Assembly: GCA_964351395.1 (NCBI GenBank)
Contig: CAYGOF010000002.1
Coordinates: forward strand, 388,550 to 452,549
Origin: Imperialibacter sp964351395
Lineage (GTDB): Bacteria > Bacteroidota > Bacteroidia > Cytophagales > Cyclobacteriaceae
Reading direction: 5' to 3'
DNA length: 64,000 nt
Shown here: piece by piece, positions 35,665 through 45,042 of the stretch
Layout of the letters: every line of letters starts with the position of its first letter
Numbering within the stretch: position 1 is the first letter of the stretch
Position numbers and translations under genes: made by a program
Notes under the pieces: model-generated
What the model saw: the letters and a program-made list of their open reading frames with translations, nothing else
Database searches by the model: none
What the model was told of the DNA's origin: nothing

Positions 35665-36274
35665 GGCTATTGCACCATGCTACCCTTGTAATGAGCGGTA
35701 ATTGCGAGGCTTAAGAAATTACTTCTCCATGTAACCAAGACCTTTCAGCCGTGGCAATCCGTTGGCTTCGGCTGTGAGTCAGGCAGATTGCCACTAGAGC
35801 AATCTGCTCGAAAACTAGTCGTTGTAGGCAGCAAAGCCTCCATCACAGCTATTTCGTAGCAGAGCGGAGAAATCCTATCCGCATTGAAATGGCTCATGAA
35901 GTAAGAGATTCAAAATATCATTTGCATAGAATGCCGTAAAGGATTCCTACGGAACAGCGGTATGTCTTGTAGTTGTAGTCTGGCCTAAACTCTGCTAGTC
36001 CGATCACGATCATGAAAGAGTTTCTTTCTGTGCAATCCCCGGCAAATTGCCGCGTCACGCAACCATTTTGTTAGCGACTTTGTGTCGAATTGTTCCTCGC
36101 AAAGAAGTTAGGGAGATGGCTGGACTTCGCAAAAACCGACGGTGGAGAGTATGAGTCGGGAAAACAAAGGGTAGAAAAAAAATTCGCCGTGCTCAGCCCC
36201 GACAAAGTCGGGGCATGAGTCAGCATACAAAAGTCTAACAGGAAAAACTTTTTGTACTATTCAAATTGTAAAAA
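35665..36274. other. 610-bp non-coding region with hairpins, before the dcw cluster end
   Basis: No convincing open frame on either strand. Hairpins: GCAGATTG/CAATCTGC (35783-35790 and 35800-35807), and GCCCCGAC/GTCGGGGC with an AAA loop (36196-36203 and 36207-36214), extended by CTCA/TGAG. The phrase around 35700-35810 recalls decayed chromosomal repeats of the GCGAGG...GCAATCTG kind. The second hairpin lies about 60 bp past the ftsZ stop on the minus strand and could help end the dcw transcript; the T-rich tract (8 Ts at 36176-36183 read on minus) is 12 bases further on. Confidence 0.5.
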
Positions 36275-37849
36275 CTAGTCTACGTTGTCGTGCAGAAAGC
36301 GGTTGTTGCCCAAAATCTGATTGTCGTCGTTCAAATTGAACTTGGAAATCTTTCTTTCAGACGAATGAGGCACATCCTGCAGTTTCACTTTCTTCCTCAT
36401 GTAAGCGGGCACTTCCAGTTTTTCTTTGAAAGAATCGCTATCCAAGGTAGAGGGGCTTTTAAGGTTGGCGAGTTTGCGTTCTCGCTCCCTTGCTTGCTCC
36501 ATTAATTCTACCTTCTTGCTCATTTGGTGAGCAGCACCTTCAAGCTCCTCGAGGTAAGCATCACCTGGGTCAAGGTCGCTTCCTTCGACTACCTCGTATT
36601 CTTCACCAAAGTCAAACAGGCTTTTATCATCATCGTCCTTCTTCTTGGGTGTTGAGGGAGGGGTATCCTTCTTTTTGAAATCAAAAACATAAGATCTTTC
36701 CGCTGCTTCAGCCGCATCTTCTTCTCTTATCTGATCTTTCAGCTGCTTAATCACCGGCTCCGAAATTGGACGCTCTGGTTTCTTAGGCTGATGCTCAAAA
36801 AGGTTAGTTTGCTTCGCTTTTTCAAGATCCAGCACCTTTTTTTCTGACTTCTCTTCCAAAATCTTGGAAATAGATTCCTGATCAAACCCAGTAGCAATGA
36901 TGGTGACTCTGATACAGTCGCCTAGTTCCGGATCTACACCGTGACCAAAAATCACTTCAGCGTCGTCGCCAGCAGCTTCCTGCATGTACTCAGTGATAGC
37001 AGTTAATTCATCCATTTGTAACTCTGCCTGCTCACCTGAAATGATCGAAAGCAAGATCTTCTGCGCACCAAGTATATTCGTATTATTCAGTAAGGGCGAC
37101 GAAATAGCCTCCTCAGCTGCACGTATGGCTCGATTGTCGCCACTGGTAACGGCTGAACCCATTACAGCTGCACCGCTATTTTTCATGACGGTTTTCACGT
37201 CCTCAAAATCGACGTTTACATAGCCAGGCACCGTGATAATTTCCGCTATGCCTTTGGCTGCAGTGGTCAACACATTGTCGGCCTTCGAGAATGCCTCAGA
37301 AATTGACTGATTACCATAGATTTCTCTCAATTTATCATTGAGGATCACCAGGACGGTATCACAGTTTTCCTTTAGCATCCTGATTCCTTCTTCGGCTTGC
37401 TGTGTTTTCTTTTTGCCTTCAAAGGCAAACGGTGCAGTCACAATGCCTACTGTCAGGATATCAAGCTCCCGGGCTACTTTAGCGATTACCGGGGCTGCAC
37501 CAGTACCGGTACCACCACCCATACCCGCCGTGATAAAAATCATACGGGTGTCTTCACTTAGAAGCTCCCGAATATCTTCTTTACTCTCCAGCGCAGCATT
37601 CATGCCCTTTTCAGGGTTGGCACCTGCCCCCAATCCGCTGGTAAGGTTTGCACCTATTTGCAGCTTGATGGGTACAGGGCTACTATTGAGCGCCTGAGAA
37701 TCGGTATTACAAATAACGAATTCAACGTCTTTGATACCTTGATTAAACATGTGGTTGACAGCGTTGCTGCCACCACCCCCAACGCCGATCACCTTGATGA
37801 TCGACTTATGATGCTGGGGTAGATCGAAATTGTATGCTTTTCCTGTCAT
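36275..37849 (-). CDS. ftsZ: Cell-division protein FtsZ
   Basis: 524 residues from the ATG at 37849 (MTGKAYNFDLPQHHKSIIKV), which fits Bacteroidota FtsZ; an ATG at 37888 would add 13 residues. The tubulin-type GTPase has the phosphate loop GGGTGTG at residues 111-117 and VGGGGSNAVNHM near 23. After about residue 330 a long charged, low-complexity linker (KKKDDDDKSLFDF and nearby) of more than 150 residues leads to the end. It forms the Z ring. Last gene of the cluster. Confidence 0.97.
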   Translation of the reverse strand: MTGKAYNFDLPQHHKSIIKVIGVGGGGSNAVNHMFNQGIKDVEFVICNTDSQALNSSPVPIKLQIGANLTSGLGAGANPEKGMNAALESKEDIRELLSEDTRMIFITAGMGGGTGTGAAPVIAKVARELDILTVGIVTAPFAFEGKKKTQQAEEGIRMLKENCDTVLVILNDKLREIYGNQSISEAFSKADNVLTTAAKGIAEIITVPGYVNVDFEDVKTVMKNSGAAVMGSAVTSGDNRAIRAAEEAISSPLLNNTNILGAQKILLSIISGEQAELQMDELTAITEYMQEAAGDDAEVIFGHGVDPELGDCIRVTIIATGFDQESISKILEEKSEKKVLDLEKAKQTNLFEHQPKKPERPISEPVIKQLKDQIREEDAAEAAERSYVFDFKKKDTPPSTPKKKDDDDKSLFDFGEEYEVVEGSDLDPGDAYLEELEGAAHQMSKKVELMEQARERERKLANLKSPSTLDSDSFKEKLEVPAYMRKKVKLQDVPHSSERKISKFNLNDDNQILGNNRFLHDNVD

Positions 37850-37912
37850 AACTATTGAAGTTGAGGTGTAGTCTGTATTCCTGCCCATGTCGCAAAACAG
37901 CAGGTCACAGGC

Positions 37913-39226
37913 TTATTCCATTTTATCGTCAAAATCATCAATTAACATTTTCTTGGTCTTCTCCAGCATATTGTTGAAGAAGCTTTTTGGCACGGTCAAA
38001 TCTTTGCGGGAGATTGTCTTTGCACCATGAGGTTTATGTGTCGACTGTTCATTGTAGCGATTTTCACGCTCGTCGAGTGCTCTGAAGCCACTTAACACCA
38101 ACCCAACTGTGGTGGCGTACATTGGGCTCTTCACAGTCTCTAGCTTGCCTTTACCCAGGTGCTCGTTAGGATAGCCAATTCTGCTGTCCATGCCCGACAT
38201 GTACTCAAACAATTGCTGAACGCATGCCAATTGACTGCCACCGCCTGTGACCACAATACCACCTGCCAGCTTGTGCTGGAAACCTGAGGTGATGATTTCA
38301 GTGTGCACCATCTCGATGATCTCCTCCATGCGAGCTTCGATCACATGCGCCAGATTTTTCACTGAAATTTCCTTTGGCGCTCTGTTTCTTAAACCAGGGA
38401 TTGAAATAATTTCATTAGGGTTTGCCTCTTCAGCAATGGCTTTTCCAAACTTGGTTTTCAGAAGTTCCGCCTGGTGTTCCATCACCATACAGCCCTGCTT
38501 GATATCGGTTGTCAGGATGTTTCCGCCGAAAGGTATCACAGCCGTGTGGCGTATGATATTGTCGTAGAAAATGGCAATGTCTGTGGTACCACCACCTATG
38601 TCGACCAGGCACACACCTGCTTCCTTCTCTTCCTCGCTTAGTACAGCAAGGCTTGAAGCAAGTGGTTCCAAAATCAGGTTCTCAATTTCAAGTCCAGCCC
38701 TGCGTACACATTTATTGATGTTGTTGATCGCATTCGTCTGCGCGGTGATCACGTGAAAATCAGCCTCTAACTTCACGCCAGACATACCAACCGGATCTTT
38801 GATGCCTTCCTCGTAATCAACGATATAATCCTGTGGCATCACGTGTATGATCTCACTCCCAGGAGGAATCACGATCTTATACATATCGTTGGTCAGTCGG
38901 TTGACATCCTCCACAGTAATTTCGTCGTCGTTAGACTGGCGAGTAATAGAACCATGATGGATCGAGCTGCGGATGTGCTGTCCTGCGATACCTACATTCA
39001 CCACACGAATGTCGATACCCGACTGCTCTTCTGCCTCCGCCACAGCTTTCTCAATGGCACTTACCGTTTTGTCAATATTGGTGACAATGCCACGGATCAC
39101 GCCATCGGAAACGGCTTTACCCATTCCCAATACTTCGAGCTTTCCGTATTCATTTTTACGGCCCACTATGGCACATATCTTGGTGGTGCCTATGTCGAGG
39201 CCAACAATAATCTTATCGTTTTGCAT
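37913..39226 (-). CDS. ftsA: Cell-division protein FtsA
   Basis: 437 residues from the ATG at 39226 (MQNDKIIVGLDIGTTK); a GTG at 39241 lies in frame but overlaps ftsQ. Actin-like fold: GLDIGTTKICAIVG (phosphate 1), VGIAGQHI, CLVDIGGGTTDIAIF (phosphate 2) and GIVVTGGGSQL (adenosine). The C-terminal LPKSFFNNMLEKTKKMLIDDF-like end (NNMLEKTKKMLIDD) is the amphipathic membrane-binding helix. It anchors FtsZ to the membrane. Confidence 0.96.
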   Translation of the reverse strand: MQNDKIIVGLDIGTTKICAIVGRKNEYGKLEVLGMGKAVSDGVIRGIVTNIDKTVSAIEKAVAEAEEQSGIDIRVVNVGIAGQHIRSSIHHGSITRQSNDDEITVEDVNRLTNDMYKIVIPPGSEIIHVMPQDYIVDYEEGIKDPVGMSGVKLEADFHVITAQTNAINNINKCVRRAGLEIENLILEPLASSLAVLSEEEKEAGVCLVDIGGGTTDIAIFYDNIIRHTAVIPFGGNILTTDIKQGCMVMEHQAELLKTKFGKAIAEEANPNEIISIPGLRNRAPKEISVKNLAHVIEARMEEIIEMVHTEIITSGFQHKLAGGIVVTGGGSQLACVQQLFEYMSGMDSRIGYPNEHLGKGKLETVKSPMYATTVGLVLSGFRALDERENRYNEQSTHKPHGAKTISRKDLTVPKSFFNNMLEKTKKMLIDDFDDKME

Positions 39227-39233
39227 AGGTGTA

Positions 39234-39995
39234 TTATTCACAGACGATTTGGTCTTTATATTTCACGTTCACTTTGTCGTAAGAATTCCATCCCTTTTCA
39301 GGTAGAATTTTGGTATAGAAAATATGGAGCTTACTGAATTTTGTTTCAATGTCCTCCGCCTTTCCAAATTCGATATACTGGCTGGTGACCTGAGGATAAA
39401 GTGTTAATTCACCTTTCCTGTCCAGGGCTATCTCAGCGATCTGAGCTTTCCAGAATTTATTGCCTTCCAGGTAGTTGACTAATTCAAATAGTCCTTTTCC
39501 CTGCTCATCCTCGAGTATCGATGTTTTATATTTCTTGCCTGAGGGCAGCTTTACCAACACCACCCTTGCTGTATAATTATCTGAAAGTGGGATCACTTCC
39601 CCCAGGTCGGTAATGTAGGCACCAAAACCTCCGTTGTTGATGATTCTGGCTACTGGCCACTTCTGGGTAATCTTGGCTTTGATATTGCCTCTTAAGTCTC
39701 TGAATACTTCTGCCTCCCTAACAAAAGGATGCTTTTCAATTTTGGTCTCTATGTTGCGCAGGTTGATATCGCCTGCGAATGACCCCGTTAGCACTTCATT
39801 ACCCGGCGCATTGATCAGCTTACGGATATCTTCATCATTGATAAAGTAGTTACCACGTGAATAATCAATATCGATATATACTTCACTGAAAGGCTTATCC
39901 AATTGCTTTTTGCTAACGAACCCAATCAGTAAAAACAGCAGGACACCACCTACGACAAAATATACACCTCGTTTAATTTTAATCTTATGCAGCAT
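39234..39995 (-). CDS. ftsQ: Cell-division protein FtsQ
   Basis: 253 residues. Transmembrane helix at about 9-28, then POTRA-like (VYIDIDYSRGNYFINDEDIRKLI) and a beta-rich FtsQ part (KHPFVREAEVFRDLRGNIKAKITQKWPVARI). Located between murG::murC and ftsA, as in other Bacteroidota. The start overlaps the fusion gene by 11 bp. It recruits the divisome FtsB/FtsL complex. Confidence 0.92.
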   Translation of the reverse strand: MLHKIKIKRGVYFVVGGVLLFLLIGFVSKKQLDKPFSEVYIDIDYSRGNYFINDEDIRKLINAPGNEVLTGSFAGDINLRNIETKIEKHPFVREAEVFRDLRGNIKAKITQKWPVARIINNGGFGAYITDLGEVIPLSDNYTARVVLVKLPSGKKYKTSILEDEQGKGLFELVNYLEGNKFWKAQIAEIALDRKGELTLYPQVTSQYIEFGKAEDIETKFSKLHIFYTKILPEKGWNSYDKVNVKYKDQIVCE

Positions 39996-42495
39996 AGCTC
40001 TTAGTCTTTAGTATTTCTGCCAGCGGCTTAACCATTTTATCTATATCACCTGCTCCAATGGTGAGCAGTACTTCCGGATCATGGCTTTTGGTCCATGCCA
40101 GTAATTCTTCCTTGCTTATCACCTTTTTCCTGTTGTGAGATATGCGATTGGCGATCATTTCAGCATCCACACCTTGTATTGGCTTTTCCCTTGCAGGGTA
40201 GATGGGTAAAAGAATCACCTCATCGGCGATCGACAAACTCTCCGCAAAACCATCAACAAAATCTCTGGTGCGGGTAAATAGATGAGGCTGAAAAATAGCC
40301 GTCATTTCTTTGGTCGGGTAAAGCTCCTTGACCGATCGCAAAAACTGCTTGATCTCCTCGGGGTGGTGAGCATAGTCGTCAATCATCACATGATGATCAT
40401 CTTTCAGCACCGTTTCAAACCTTCTCTTTACCCCTCGATAGGACTCTACTCCCTTTCTGATGCTTTGCTCATCGATTCCAAGGCTTAAAGCCACTCCTAT
40501 GGCAACCGTCATGTTTTCGACATTGTGGAAGCCTGGCACCTGAATGTTGAGGTCAGCTATTTTTCCAGAAGGAAACACCATATCGAACCTGAATTGGCCA
40601 TCAACAACTTTCACATTTTCAGCCTGGTAGTCATATGTACCACCATAGTAATCTACAGACGCTCCGCGGGCAGGCAAAGTAAGTGTTTGCTGCAGCTTAC
40701 CCTGGAGGAAGATACTTCCAGAAGGGATTACCTGCCCGGCAAAAGCGCTGTATGTCTTGATCATTTCTTCAGCAGATCCGTAGATATCCAAATGGTCAGG
40801 ATCAACGGAAGTAATGACTGCTATATTAGGATGTAGGCGTAAAAAGGATCTATCAAACTCGTCGGCTTCAGCTACCAGCACTGCGTCTGGATCATCGGAC
40901 AACAACAAATTACTTCCGTAGTTGACTGTGATGCCGCCAATAAAGGCTTCGACTGAACGGCCGGCTGATTTCAGCAAGTGGGCAATCATTGAAGATGTGG
41001 TCGTTTTACCATGTGTGCCAGCCACTGCAATGGTAAACTTACTTTTCGAAATCATCCCAAGTACTTCAGACCGCTTCCTGATGACGAATCCTTCGTTTTT
41101 CAGGTATGTCCATTCTGCATGATCGGCTGGAATTGCCGGAGTCAGCACAACAAGCGTTTTTTCAGGATGTGCTTTAAATGTATCAGGAATAAGAGCAACG
41201 TCGTCCTTGAAATGAATGTCAATTCCCTCCTCTTTCAGTTGGTCAGTAAGTGCGGTAGGCGTCAGGTCGTATCCAACTACTTTCTTTCCCTGATTGTTGA
41301 ACCAGCGGGCGAGTGCGCTCATTCCTATGCCGCCGATCCCCAGAAAATAGACGTTTTTCAGCGACTCGAAAGTATCGATTGGCTTAACACCTATTAGCGC
41401 TACTAATTGATCAACAATTCTTTCGGTAGCATCAGGGCGCTCCAATGCTTTAATATTTTTTGATAGCACTGCCTGCCGTTCGCTGTCCTTCAAAAGTTTC
41501 AACGTTTCCGCAACAAGTGTATCTCTTGCCTCTATGTCCTTTACAGCAATAGCAGCATCCTCTTTCACAAGCGCCATGGCATTGCTTGTCTGATGATCTT
41601 CTGCAACATTTGGAGAGGGTACAAAAATGACGGGCTTACCGACGATGCAAAGTTCAGAAATAGACAAAGCTCCTGCCCTTGATATTACCACGTCAGCAGC
41701 GGCATATGCCATGTTCATTTCCTTAATGAACTCAAGCAATACCACACCTGTCATGTTCAGGTGGGCCGTTTGCTTCTTCATCTCTTCATAGTAGAAGCGG
41801 CCCGATTGCCAGATCACCTGAACGCCTGCTGTTTGGAACAACGGCAAACCAGCAAGTGTACTATCATTCAGCGTCTTAGCGCCCAAACTTCCACCAAAAA
41901 CCAATACGATGGGTTTGGCAGGATCAAGACCGTAAAATTGAGCAGCTTCTGCTTTGGTAGTTGAACCAACGGCAATGTCCTTTCTAACGGGATTGCCAGT
42001 TATTGTTAAGTGTTCCTTAGGGAAGAACTTCTCCATTCCTTCATAGGCCACACATATTTTTTGTACTCGCTTAGCCAACCATTTATTGGTTAACCCGGCA
42101 TAGGAGTTTTGTTCCTGGATCAGCGAAGGAATGCCTCTCGAAGTAGCAGCAAACAACAGAGGTCCACTGGCATAGCCTCCCACTCCCACTACAAGATCAG
42201 GCTTAAAGTCTTTAATAATGCGGTGCGATTTCCATACGCTTGCAATGACTTTGAACGGGAACATCAAATTACTTAGCGAAAGGCTACGTTGAATGCCACT
42301 GATCCAAAGTCCGATAATTTTAAATCCGGCATCAGGCACTCGCTGCATTTCCATTTTGCTTTCAGCACCCACAAAGAGAATATCTGCATCAGGGAAACGG
42401 TCCCTGAATCCATTAGCAATAGCGATCGCAGGGAAGATATGTCCTCCTGTGCCGCCGCCACTGATAATGATTCGATATGTTCTCTTTCCAGTCAT
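39985..42495 (-). CDS. murG-murC: Fused MurG glycosyltransferase and MurC ligase
   Basis: 836 residues from the ATG at 42495, directly after the ftsW stop; a start at 42513 would overlap ftsW. Residues 1-365 are MurG: IISGGGTGGHIFPA near 10, VVGVGGYASGP near 102, QEQNSYAGLTNK near 128, GGSLGAKTLN near 201 and ISRAGALSISEL near 271. From about 378 it is MurC: NVYFLGIGGIGMSALA, P-loop AGTHGKTTTSSMI (492-504), EADEFDRSFL and DDYAHHPEEI. The MurC start ATG is missing: between 366 and 390 no ATG, GTG or TTG exists in frame, the first being inside the GIGGIGMS loop. Both steps of lipid II synthesis and UDP-MurNAc-Ala formation are predicted in one protein. Confidence 0.93.
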   Translation of the reverse strand: MTGKRTYRIIISGGGTGGHIFPAIAIANGFRDRFPDADILFVGAESKMEMQRVPDAGFKIIGLWISGIQRSLSLSNLMFPFKVIASVWKSHRIIKDFKPDLVVGVGGYASGPLLFAATSRGIPSLIQEQNSYAGLTNKWLAKRVQKICVAYEGMEKFFPKEHLTITGNPVRKDIAVGSTTKAEAAQFYGLDPAKPIVLVFGGSLGAKTLNDSTLAGLPLFQTAGVQVIWQSGRFYYEEMKKQTAHLNMTGVVLLEFIKEMNMAYAAADVVISRAGALSISELCIVGKPVIFVPSPNVAEDHQTSNAMALVKEDAAIAVKDIEARDTLVAETLKLLKDSERQAVLSKNIKALERPDATERIVDQLVALIGVKPIDTFESLKNVYFLGIGGIGMSALARWFNNQGKKVVGYDLTPTALTDQLKEEGIDIHFKDDVALIPDTFKAHPEKTLVVLTPAIPADHAEWTYLKNEGFVIRKRSEVLGMISKSKFTIAVAGTHGKTTTSSMIAHLLKSAGRSVEAFIGGITVNYGSNLLLSDDPDAVLVAEADEFDRSFLRLHPNIAVITSVDPDHLDIYGSAEEMIKTYSAFAGQVIPSGSIFLQGKLQQTLTLPARGASVDYYGGTYDYQAENVKVVDGQFRFDMVFPSGKIADLNIQVPGFHNVENMTVAIGVALSLGIDEQSIRKGVESYRGVKRRFETVLKDDHHVMIDDYAHHPEEIKQFLRSVKELYPTKEMTAIFQPHLFTRTRDFVDGFAESLSIADEVILLPIYPAREKPIQGVDAEMIANRISHNRKKVISKEELLAWTKSHDPEVLLTIGAGDIDKMVKPLAEILKTKSYAA

Positions 42496-42496
42496 A

Positions 42497-43663
42497 TTAT
42501 GCCATTGCGGCAACTTTCTTTTTTCCGTTTCCTTTTACATCGCCTGGAAACTCATCGAGTTCGCCACGACTTACACTTAAAATGATGCCAATCGAAATAC
42601 CCATAAAAAGCTGGGACGTTCCCCCCATACTTACCAGGGGAAGGGGCAGACCTGTAATAGGTCCCAGTCCAACGGCTACTCCCATATTGATGAAGGCCTG
42701 CATGACGAGTGCAAAACTCAAGGCCGCACTCAATAGTCCACCATACGCTCGTTCGCTTTGCATAAACACGATCATTCCACGATAGAGCAAGGCCAGGTAC
42801 AGTAAAATGACTGCTACACCGCCGATCATGCCATACTCTTCGATGATGATGGCATAGATAAAGTCAGAATATGGGTGGGGTAGGAAATTTCTTTGGTCGC
42901 TTTGGCCCGGGCCTTTGCCTACGATGCCGCCACTTGCAACAGCGATATACGACTGCTGCGCCTGGAAAGGCAAAGTAGATTCATCGGTTGAAAGGAAAGC
43001 TTGCACCCTGCTAATTACTGTTTGACCTCTTTGACCGAGTGTTAATGCCACAGCCCCGGAAAGCGCTCCGATCATCACCAACATGGCCAGGTATTTTACA
43101 GGCACTCTGCCAATGAACATAAGCAACATGCAGGTAGCAAAAATCAACACTGCTGTAGAGAAGTTAGACATGGCAATAAGTCCGCATATCACCCCGCACC
43201 AAAGAAGAATCGGAAGCAACGACTCCTTCAGCTCTTCTTCGCTCTGCTGCCTTTTCGACAAGATGCTGGCAATAGTTACAAACAGAGCCAGCTTAGCCAG
43301 ATCCGATGGTTGGAAAGCCTGGTTAATAAACGGAATCGTCAACCATCTTGAAGCCTCGTTCATGGTGTTCCCGAAAACATAGGTGATCAAGAGCAAGGGC
43401 ACTGAAATCCAAAGCGCAAGTTTCGAAAGCTTGGAAAAATACCTGTAGTCCACTTTATGTGCCACCCAAATAGCCACAAGGCTGAGGATCGTAAGCACTG
43501 AGTGTTTGATCAGGTAGTATTCAGTATCACCACCCATTTTGCTATAGGCAAGTGTTCCGGTAGCACTGTACACCACAAGGATGCTGAGTACAGACAATGC
43601 CAGTACAATGGCCCAAATAATTGGGTCCCCCTTAAGGTTCTTTTCAATCCACTCCTTTATCAT
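42497..43663 (-). CDS. ftsW: Lipid II polymerase FtsW (SEDS family)
   Basis: 388 residues with ten hydrophobic segments. SEDS-family signatures: STAVLIFATCMLLMFIGRVP, YIAVASGGIVGKGPGQSDQRNFLPHPYSDFIYAIIIEEYG and the end GVAVGLGPITGLPLPLVSMGGTSQL. It polymerises glycan strands at the septum with FtsI. The start ATG overlaps the murD stop (43660-43663). Confidence 0.95.
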   Translation of the reverse strand: MIKEWIEKNLKGDPIIWAIVLALSVLSILVVYSATGTLAYSKMGGDTEYYLIKHSVLTILSLVAIWVAHKVDYRYFSKLSKLALWISVPLLLITYVFGNTMNEASRWLTIPFINQAFQPSDLAKLALFVTIASILSKRQQSEEELKESLLPILLWCGVICGLIAMSNFSTAVLIFATCMLLMFIGRVPVKYLAMLVMIGALSGAVALTLGQRGQTVISRVQAFLSTDESTLPFQAQQSYIAVASGGIVGKGPGQSDQRNFLPHPYSDFIYAIIIEEYGMIGGVAVILLYLALLYRGMIVFMQSERAYGGLLSAALSFALVMQAFINMGVAVGLGPITGLPLPLVSMGGTSQLFMGISIGIILSVSRGELDEFPGDVKGNGKKKVAAMA

Positions 43664-45042
43664 ACGCTTTGCCCCCTTCCTACTTGATTCTTAAGCTTAA
43701 TGACGGCATCTTTGAATTGCTCACCACGGTCTTCGTAGTTCCTGAATAAGTCGAAACTGGCACAAGCGGGCGACAACAAAACCACATCACCTGGTGCTGC
43801 CAAATCAGCTCCCCAGCGAGCCGCATCTGTTACTGACACAGTTTGCCTGATCACATCCACCTTGCCGGTGAAGTAGTCGGTTAGCTTTACATTGTCCTTA
43901 CCCAGGCATATTAATGCCTTCACTTTTTCTTTTACCAGGGCTTCAATTCTATCGTAATCGTTCCCTTTGTCTAAGCCTCCGGCAATCCATACGATAGGAG
44001 CACTCATGCCCTCTAGTGCATAATACACAGAGTCCACATTGGTAGCCTTGGAGTCATTGATAAAGAGTATGTCGTCGATAGTCGCCACTTTCTCCAGGCG
44101 ATGAGGGGCATTTTTGAATGTCTTCAAAGCCCTCACCACTTTTTCCATCGGAGCATCCATTGTCAGTGTGGTGAGAACTGCTGCCATGGAATTGACCATG
44201 TTGTGCTTCCCAATGAGGGATACCTGATTCACCGGTATTTTGTGGGATTTCTTTGTGGATTCAATATTGAAGACCAAATGATCGTCTTCCAGGAATGCTC
44301 CATTCTTGACATTCTCAACAAGAGAAATAGCAAACAAAGAAGCTTCTACATTCCTTCTGGCCAGTTCCTCTTCAATTGGGCCCTTGTCGGAGAAGTAGAT
44401 AAAGCACTCTTCATGGCTCATTTTTTCAATGATCCTGAACTTGCTGTTGATATAGTTCTTGAAATTGTACTCGTACCTGTCCAAATGATCAGGGGTGATA
44501 TTGAGCAAAATAGCGACGTCAGGTTTGAATGTATTCATGCCGTCGATCTGAAAGCTGCTTAACTCAAGTACATAGTATTCAAAGTTGTCTTTGATTACCT
44601 GTCTGGCAAAACTATGCCCTACATTTCCTGCTAGTCCAACACTATAACCAGCCTCTTTCAGTAAGTGGTAGGTCAGCAGCGTAGTAGTGGTTTTGCCGTT
44701 AGTGCCGGTAATGGCTATCTTCTTGGCCTTTGTAAACCTGGAAGCAAACTCTATTTCATCGATGATCTCGATACCTTTTTCTTTTGCTTTTTTAACCATC
44801 TCTACCTTGTCGGAAATACCGGGGCTTTTGATGATCAAATCAGCCTGCAATATTTTGCTAGCTGTATGCTTTCCTTCTTCAAACTCAATATCGGCAGCAT
44901 TGAGGTCTTTGCGGTATCGCTCTTTTAATACACCTCCGTCGGAAACAAACACACTAAACCCTTTGTGCTGCGCCAACAAAGCTGCGCCAACACCGCTTTC
45001 GCCAGCTCCTAAAATGACGATATTTTTCACGTTCTCCATCAT
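43660..45042 (-). CDS. murD: UDP-N-acetylmuramoylalanine--D-glutamate ligase
   Basis: 460 residues. Mur-ligase order: Rossmann NIVILGAGESGVGAA at the start, P-loop AITGTNGKTTTTLL near 112-125, LELSSFQIDGM and NITPDHLDRY in the middle, then INDSKATN and PACASFDLF in the C-terminal domain. It adds D-Glu to UDP-MurNAc-L-Ala. Its stop and start overlap ftsW (ATGA) and mraY (TAATG), so translation is probably coupled. Confidence 0.95.
   Translation of the reverse strand: MMENVKNIVILGAGESGVGAALLAQHKGFSVFVSDGGVLKERYRKDLNAADIEFEEGKHTASKILQADLIIKSPGISDKVEMVKKAKEKGIEIIDEIEFASRFTKAKKIAITGTNGKTTTTLLTYHLLKEAGYSVGLAGNVGHSFARQVIKDNFEYYVLELSSFQIDGMNTFKPDVAILLNITPDHLDRYEYNFKNYINSKFRIIEKMSHEECFIYFSDKGPIEEELARRNVEASLFAISLVENVKNGAFLEDDHLVFNIESTKKSHKIPVNQVSLIGKHNMVNSMAAVLTTLTMDAPMEKVVRALKTFKNAPHRLEKVATIDDILFINDSKATNVDSVYYALEGMSAPIVWIAGGLDKGNDYDRIEALVKEKVKALICLGKDNVKLTDYFTGKVDVIRQTVSVTDAARWGADLAAPGDVVLLSPACASFDLFRNYEDRGEQFKDAVIKLKNQVGRGQSV

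Noticed and set aside
36196..36214. Definite terminator of the dcw operon
   Set aside because: The stem is strong, but the T run on the minus strand begins about 12 bases beyond it, so it is recorded only as a hairpin.
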